DNA of 37,753 nucleotides from Planctomycetota bacterium (GTDB lineage Bacteria; Planctomycetota; Planctomycetia; Gemmatales; Gemmataceae). The DNA lies in the NCBI GenBank assembly GCA_016873095.1, contig VGYC01000057.1:1-37753 (forward strand), in the 5' to 3' direction. The notes under the pieces are model-generated. The model was not told where the DNA came from. It worked only from the letters and a program-made list of their open reading frames with translations, and made no database searches. The stretch's first letter is position 1, and each line of letters opens with the position of its first letter. Shown here piece by piece: positions 33,231-37,753 of this stretch. Position numbers and translations under genes: made by a program.

Positions 33231-34454
33231 CTACACCCGTCTCCCCGCCAGATACACGTCGCGCACCTGCAACGAGCGGTCCAGCACGACCAGATCGGCG
33301 ACCTTTCCCGGCGCGATGCTGCCGAGGTCGCGGTCGCGGCCGGCGATTCGGGCAGGCGTCAAGCTCGCCATTCGGATAACCTCCATCAGTGGAGCTTGTG
33401 TCAAGTGCTGAAATGTTCGCACGGCGTGGTCCATGCCCATGACGCCGGAGGCGAGGCTCTTGCCGTCCGGCATGATGCCGACACCGTCGCGGCGGATGAT
33501 TGGTTCGCCGCCATCGCGTGGGCCGAAGATGTAGTCGCCATCCGGCATGTCGAGGGCGCGGTTGCAGTCCGTCACCAGTGCCAGCCGTTGCGGCCCTTTG
33601 ATCTTGGCCGCCAGAAGGAGCAACTCGCGATTCAGATGCTTGCCGTCGGCAATGACCTCCGTAGTCAGCTCGTCAAAATAGAGAGTCGCTTCCATGACGC
33701 CGCCGCGCATCGGGTAGGTCTGCTCTTGCCGCAGGCGGGCTCGGTCCGACATCGCACAGAAGAGGTGATCGACGTGGCGGACGCCCCAGGCGATGGCGGC
33801 CTCCATCTGCTCGAATGTGGCGTGCGAATGGCCGACATTGCAACCGATGCCGCGTTCCCGGCAGGCGCTGACAAAGTCCTCCGCCCCCGGCAGTTCCGGC
33901 GCCACCGTGGCCCGCAAGATACAGTCGGCGAACTCAAGATAGCGCTGAAACTCCGCTCGCGTCGGCGGCCGCAGCGGCCCGGCCGGATGGCAACCACGTG
34001 CATCCGCGCCGAAATACGGGCCGTAGAGATGGGCCCCGAGCACGCGTGCACCGCGTGTGGCCATGTCGCTCCGCCACAAGTCCCGTTCTCCGAGCCCATA
34101 ACACTGTCTGCGGCAACATTGCAGGAAGGCGATGATCTGCTCGTGCCGAGCAACCGTGCTGGTCGGCAGCAAGCTGGTCGTGCCGTGACGCAGATGGGCG
34201 CGGCAGACAGTGCGAAAGGCGTCGTCCGTGCCGTCCATGAAGTCGGCGCCATCACCGCCATGCACGTGCAGGTCGATGAAGCCGGGCGCTAGATAGTCGC
34301 CCTTGAGATCGACGATGCGCGTCGCTGTGTCGGAAGTCGCCCCGTGGGCAGCGCCGACCGCCCGGATCCGTCCCTGTACGACCTCGACCTGTGCCTCGGC
34401 AAGCACGCGGTCTTCAAGAATCACCGACGCGTTGCTGAAGAGGATTGTACTCAT
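33231..34454 (-). CDS. NagA-like amidohydrolase with altered metal-site residue
   Basis: A 407-residue amidohydrolase of the N-acetylglucosamine-6-phosphate deacetylase type. HVHGG is at 63-67, metal-site His209 (GHSHATF) and His230 (HVDHLF), and catalytic Asp296 (VTDCNRA). The motif that in classical NagA is HLEGP, whose Glu is a zinc ligand, is HLYGP here, with Tyr144 (codon at 34023-34025) replacing Glu. It is followed by GCHP. A similar HLYGP/HFYGP pattern may mark a NagA-like subfamily, so activity or substrate may differ. The start at 34454 has no strong ribosome site. A terminator-like hairpin separates it from the upstream DUF1549 gene. No sugar-kinase or nagB gene is adjacent. Confidence 0.85.
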   Translation of the reverse strand: MSTILFSNASVILEDRVLAEAQVEVVQGRIRAVGAAHGATSDTATRIVDLKGDYLAPGFIDLHVHGGDGADFMDGTDDAFRTVCRAHLRHGTTSLLPTSTVARHEQIIAFLQCCRRQCYGLGERDLWRSDMATRGARVLGAHLYGPYFGADARGCHPAGPLRPPTRAEFQRYLEFADCILRATVAPELPGAEDFVSACRERGIGCNVGHSHATFEQMEAAIAWGVRHVDHLFCAMSDRARLRQEQTYPMRGGVMEATLYFDELTTEVIADGKHLNRELLLLAAKIKGPQRLALVTDCNRALDMPDGDYIFGPRDGGEPIIRRDGVGIMPDGKSLASGVMGMDHAVRTFQHLTQAPLMEVIRMASLTPARIAGRDRDLGSIAPGKVADLVVLDRSLQVRDVYLAGRRV

Positions 34455-34463
34455 AAGGTAAAA

Positions 34464-34490
34464 AGCCCACGGGTTATGGCCCCGTGGGCT
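34464..34490 (-). terminator. Intrinsic terminator after the DUF1549/DUF1553 gene
   Basis: On the minus strand a perfect 10-base-pair stem (34481-34490 with 34464-34473) with a seven-base loop is followed directly by TTTTTACC. This is a classical Rho-independent terminator. It lies between the upstream DUF1549/DUF1553 gene and nagA-like gene, so the two are separate transcription units. Confidence 0.85.
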
Positions 34491-34574
34491 GGGAAATCAT
34501 TACCTGCTTGTTCACGCTTCGCGCTGACGACAGTTTCGGGCACAAGGGACTGGCGGGCGCGATCGCGGGCATTA

Positions 34575-37337
34575 TCAATGCCGGAACAGGAACTCCTTGG
34601 AGTTGATGAGCGCCCAGTGCACGTCTTCCCAGGCCTTGCGCTTGTCCACGGCCAGCGTGGTCTTGACGGTCATGTCGCGCCCGTCGCGGGTCACTGTCAA
34701 CGACATGGCCGCACCGGGGGCCTTCGCCGCCAGCGTGGTGAAGTACTGGTCGACACCCGGAATCATGGCAGCGTCCATCTGTCGGATCACGTCGCCGACC
34801 TTGAGGCCCGCCTTCGCGGCAGGAGAGTCCGGCGTGATCTCCTTGACCTGGGCACCGGGACCGGCCTTCGGCGCCACCACCTGCGCTCCCAGAAGGGACG
34901 CGGTGACGTGGCTGAGCATGGCAGCGGTCTCACCGTCGGTCGGCGTGCGCGACAGCGTGACCAGGAAGATCTCACCCAGCACCTCGCGATCGGACAGCTT
35001 CTTACCGAGCAGCTTGCCGATGCGGTTGGCCGGATTGCGGAGCCGATCGTTGACCGCCGGGCCGTTGATCAGCTGCAGCGCCTGGGCAAGGTTGCTGTCG
35101 TTCTCGCGTTCGCACTCGCAGGCCAGTTCGCGGGCCGGCTGGCCGAAAGTCTTGAGGAATGGGTTGTTGACCTCGCCATCCGGCAGCTGGGCGGCACGCG
35201 TGCCCATCGGCACGCCCGGGAAGCGTTCCGGCACGTCGGTGACGAAGCACAACGCATCGAAGAGCTGCTCGGCCGTGTGCAACTTGGTAACGGCATGCGA
35301 GAAATACTTGTTGTCATCCTTGTTGAAGTCATTGGTCTGGGCGCTCAACTGATAGGTCCGCGACGTCATGATGGTGCGGATCAACTTCTTGACATCAAAC
35401 TTGTTCTTCACGAAGTCCCTGGCAAGCTCGTCGAGCAACTCATCATTGGCGGAAGGATTGGAGTCGCGGAAGTCGTCGACTGGATCGACAATGCCGCGGC
35501 CCATGACGTGGAACCAGATGCGGTTGACGACGGACTTGGCGAAGAAGGCGTTGTCGGCGCCGGTCAGCCAGCTGGCCAGCACTTCACGACGATCCTGGCC
35601 AGGAGCCACTTTGGCCTCGCCGCCGCCCATGAAGCGTGGCGGCATGGTCTTGCCGGTCCGCGGCTGTACGATCTCGCCGACCCGGCTCACATAGATGTAT
35701 TCGGCGCCGTTCTTCTTCTGGGCATCACCCGGCTCGAACGGGTCGCGACGCTGCTTCACGCGGGCGAAGAATGCCGCCAGGCTGTAATAGTCATCCTGCG
35801 TCCAGCGCTCAAACGGGTGGTTATGGCACTTGGCGCACTGCATGCGGATGCCCATGAAGAGCTGCGCAGCCGTTTCGGCCAGGTTGGATGGGTCACGGGC
35901 GATGCGGTAAAAGTTTGCAGCCGGGTTGGAGAACGTGCTGCCGCCCGCCGTGATCACGTCGCGGATCACCTCATCCATCGGCGTGTTCTTGACGATGTGG
36001 TTCCGCAGCCATTTCTGGAAAACGAACGTCCCCTTGGTCTCGATGGTCTTGCGCGTGCTGCGGAAAACGTCAGACCACTTGAGCGTCCAGAAATCGGCGT
36101 ACTCAGGTCGGTCCAGCAGACTGTCAATCAGCTTGGCCCGCTTGTCGGAGTCCTTGCTGGCCAGGAAGGTCTTGACTTCCGCTGCCGTCGGCAACACCGC
36201 GCACAGGTCCATGTAAGCCCGGCGGATGAACTCCTGATCGGAGCACAGTTCGGAGGGCAGGATGCTGAGCATCTTCAGCTTGCTGAAGGTCAGCTTGTCG
36301 ATGTAGTTGTTCTCGGGCGGGCTGGTCCACTTGAAACCTTCCTTCGGCTCGAGATAGGTGATGCGGACGGGCAGCATTTCCTCGATGTACCGGCAAAGGA
36401 TGGCAACCTCGCCACCCTGATTGAACTCGACCAGGCCGTTGCTGTTGACGCTGGCGATGGCCGTATCGCTGCTGGTGAAGTTACACAGACGGGTCACGTC
36501 CTTGGTGGAGCCGTCGGAGAAATAGGCGACAACGGCAAGCTGCTGCCAGCGGGCCGGTTCGTTGAGCACGCGGGCACCCGGCAGGACATCGATTTTCTTG
36601 ATCGTAGGAAGAGTAGCCGGATCGTCCTGCATGCCCTCGCTGAGCCAGGCATGCATCACCTTGGCGGGAATGCTGTCGGCCGGGAAGCGCTGGCCGCCTT
36701 CGTGCGGGATCTTGCCCAGGCCCTTGAGGAGGATCATACTGGCATCGGCGCCAATGCGGGCGGTGCGCCGCCCGAAAACATCGCGCGTCAGCTCAATATA
36801 GTCGGCAGCCGGATCGTACCCTCGCAGGCTCAGCTTGAAGCCGTTCTTGCCACTCGGTGTTCCGTGGCAGGCGCCGGAGTTGCAACCGCCGACGTTGAGG
36901 GCGGCAATCATGTCGTTGCGGAAACTGGCCGGCTGCGGCTTCTCCATGCTGCTCACCGTGACCGGGACCTTGACGCTCTGGTTGCCGACCTTGATGTTGA
37001 GCGCCGTGGCGCCATTCTTCTGTGGGAGCAGGAAAAGATTCTCGCCGACGTTGATGATCCCGGCGGCCTCGACCGAGGCGTCGCAGAATGCGGTCAGGTC
37101 GCGAACGCTGCCGTCCGCATACTTGCCAGTGACCACCAGTTGCAGAACGCTCTTGGGGCCCGAAAGGTTGACGGCAGCCGGCTGCACGATCAGCCCGACA
37201 GGCTGACCAATGGCCTTGACGCGCTCGGCCGCCTTCTCGGGAACGGCCGCACTCGCGCTCCCGCTCAAGACGCAAAAACCCACCACCAGCGCGGTGACGG
37301 CAAGCCAACGGCCAAATTGTTCGCGAAGAATCGTCAT
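34575..37337 (-). CDS. DUF1549/DUF1553 exported protein with nested PDZ domain
   Basis: A 920-residue exported protein of the planctomycete DUF1549/DUF1553 type. Signal peptide is about 1-31. An Ig-like/BIG2-type domain (about 45-130) and another near 250-330 flank a cytochrome-like motif CNSGACH at 152-158. DUF1549 is about 345-530 with CAKCH at 501-505, a c-type haem-binding pattern. DUF1553 begins near 585 and is split: a PDZ-like domain (about 820-897, VKEITPDSPAAKAGLKVGDV) is inserted before the family end HWALINSKEFLFRH (907-920). The family may be electron-transfer related; function is unproven. ATG 37337 was chosen because GAGGA is properly spaced for it and not for the ATG at 37343. 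A terminator follows. Confidence 0.88.
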   Translation of the reverse strand: MTILREQFGRWLAVTALVVGFCVLSGSASAAVPEKAAERVKAIGQPVGLIVQPAAVNLSGPKSVLQLVVTGKYADGSVRDLTAFCDASVEAAGIINVGENLFLLPQKNGATALNIKVGNQSVKVPVTVSSMEKPQPASFRNDMIAALNVGGCNSGACHGTPSGKNGFKLSLRGYDPAADYIELTRDVFGRRTARIGADASMILLKGLGKIPHEGGQRFPADSIPAKVMHAWLSEGMQDDPATLPTIKKIDVLPGARVLNEPARWQQLAVVAYFSDGSTKDVTRLCNFTSSDTAIASVNSNGLVEFNQGGEVAILCRYIEEMLPVRITYLEPKEGFKWTSPPENNYIDKLTFSKLKMLSILPSELCSDQEFIRRAYMDLCAVLPTAAEVKTFLASKDSDKRAKLIDSLLDRPEYADFWTLKWSDVFRSTRKTIETKGTFVFQKWLRNHIVKNTPMDEVIRDVITAGGSTFSNPAANFYRIARDPSNLAETAAQLFMGIRMQCAKCHNHPFERWTQDDYYSLAAFFARVKQRRDPFEPGDAQKKNGAEYIYVSRVGEIVQPRTGKTMPPRFMGGGEAKVAPGQDRREVLASWLTGADNAFFAKSVVNRIWFHVMGRGIVDPVDDFRDSNPSANDELLDELARDFVKNKFDVKKLIRTIMTSRTYQLSAQTNDFNKDDNKYFSHAVTKLHTAEQLFDALCFVTDVPERFPGVPMGTRAAQLPDGEVNNPFLKTFGQPARELACECERENDSNLAQALQLINGPAVNDRLRNPANRIGKLLGKKLSDREVLGEIFLVTLSRTPTDGETAAMLSHVTASLLGAQVVAPKAGPGAQVKEITPDSPAAKAGLKVGDVIRQMDAAMIPGVDQYFTTLAAKAPGAAMSLTVTRDGRDMTVKTTLAVDKRKAWEDVHWALINSKEFLFRH

Positions 37338-37555
37338 GGTCATTTCCTCTTGCGAGCGTGGAGGTTTCAACCGGCAGGAAAGCAGGCGGGAACACAAGGC
37401 AAGGACGATAATAGTAGTGTACCGGGTTTCGGCGGCAAATGGAAAGCAAAATTTTCCGAAGAAGCTTAAAATAGTTGTAACAACCAGGGACGGATTGCTC
37501 CGGATAATCGTCTAGCGTCCTTGATCCCCAGAAGTTATCTCGTTTGAGTCAAGTT

Positions 37556-37753
37556 TCATGCAGGCACTTTCTGGGCCTCGATCCAATGGTCGATGTCTGC
37601 GTCAAGGCGTTCGAAGCTGTGGCGTAACGGATTGTCACTGTCAGGTTCGTCGGCGCAGACGTGGGCCAGGCCGGGGCGCAGGATGCGGTTATAGGTGCGC
37701 GTACAGAACATGGCGGTGCGCCAGCCCTGGTCTGTGACGCGGTAGCGGTGGGT
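37556..37753 (-). CDS. 3' end of a gene with a winged-helix-like C-terminus
   Basis: The last 65 codons of a gene whose start lies beyond the window. The visible part reads HRYRVTDQGWRTAMFCTRTYNRI, then LRPGLAHV, then a helix ending EAQKVPA and a TGA at 37556-37558. The YRVT..G pattern followed by basic helices looks like the wing and final helices of a winged-helix domain, of the sort found at the C-terminus of some transposon-linked or regulatory proteins, but the family is not certain. It is in the same direction as the DUF1549/DUF1553 gene, with a 218-base gap in which I see no clear promoter (TACACT near 37420 on the minus strand is a weak candidate -10). Confidence 0.65.
   Translation of the reverse strand, partial: THRYRVTDQGWRTAMFCTRTYNRILRPGLAHVCADEPDSDNPLRHSFERLDADIDHWIEAQKVPA

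Noticed and set aside
34344-37469. 1,041-codon open frame on the plus strand
   Set aside because: It lies entirely opposite the DUF1549/DUF1553 and nagA-like genes, whose motifs are unmistakable. It is a GC-bias shadow with no recognisable domains.

Overview
The window looks like chromosomal DNA of a planctomycete, most likely a Gemmataceae-type organism. The evidence is high GC, several secreted DUF1501 and DUF1549/DUF1553 proteins (families greatly expanded in Planctomycetes), a Hanks-type Ser/Thr kinase with one membrane span, and a giant cadherin/PKD surface protein with the planctomycete LExR-type N-terminal motif. Many signal peptides sit on proteins of unknown role. No rRNA, tRNA, CRISPR array or complete insertion sequence was seen. 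All family calls are from reading motifs by eye; no database search was possible.

Layout. (1) 1-2735: a terminator-like hairpin, a membrane Ser/Thr kinase and, one base later, a D-2-hydroxyacid dehydrogenase. (2) 2794-6228 (minus): a 1,144-residue cadherin/PKD surface protein. (3) 6658-13898 (plus): an envelope cluster of two tandem parvulin-type foldases with a strong hairpin between them and a terminator-like hairpin after them, then three tandem secreted paralogues that each join a HEAT-repeat domain to a beta-propeller-like domain. A perfect 8+8 palindrome precedes the first of the three. (4) 14338-17041: a proline-rich outer-membrane beta-barrel protein, a convergent FkbM methyltransferase, and an HU/IHF-type protein behind a strong sigma-70-type promoter. 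(5) 17162-20519: two DUF1501 proteins in convergent orientation around a small His/Trp-tailed secreted protein, with a terminator-like hairpin at the convergence point. (6) 20720-23505: a DUF3500 protein, an unrecognised secreted protein, and a broken DUF1573-like gene on the opposite strand. (7) 23629-27823: phytanoyl-CoA dioxygenase-like, Gfo/Idh/MocA oxidoreductase, alpha/beta hydrolase and enolase-superfamily dehydratase, suggesting sugar or sugar-acid metabolism. (8) 27824-28935: a decayed zone with an AAA-ATPase remnant, an antitoxin-like gene and a small membrane protein. (9) 28950-32201: HAD hydrolase, dapA, and an ArsR-type regulator coupled to carA. (10) 32503-33178: a RelE/ParE-like two-gene module with a probably leaderless first gene. 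(11) 33231-37753 (minus): a NagA-like deacetylase with an altered metal-site residue, a 920-residue DUF1549/DUF1553 protein carrying a nested PDZ domain, and the 3' end of a further gene.

The strongest leads for new biology are the foldase plus triple HEAT-propeller cluster, the PDZ domain nested inside DUF1553, the Glu-to-Tyr change in the NagA-like enzyme, and the DUF1573-like gene with two lesions. The rest of the window is mostly ordinary planctomycete housekeeping and accessory metabolism.
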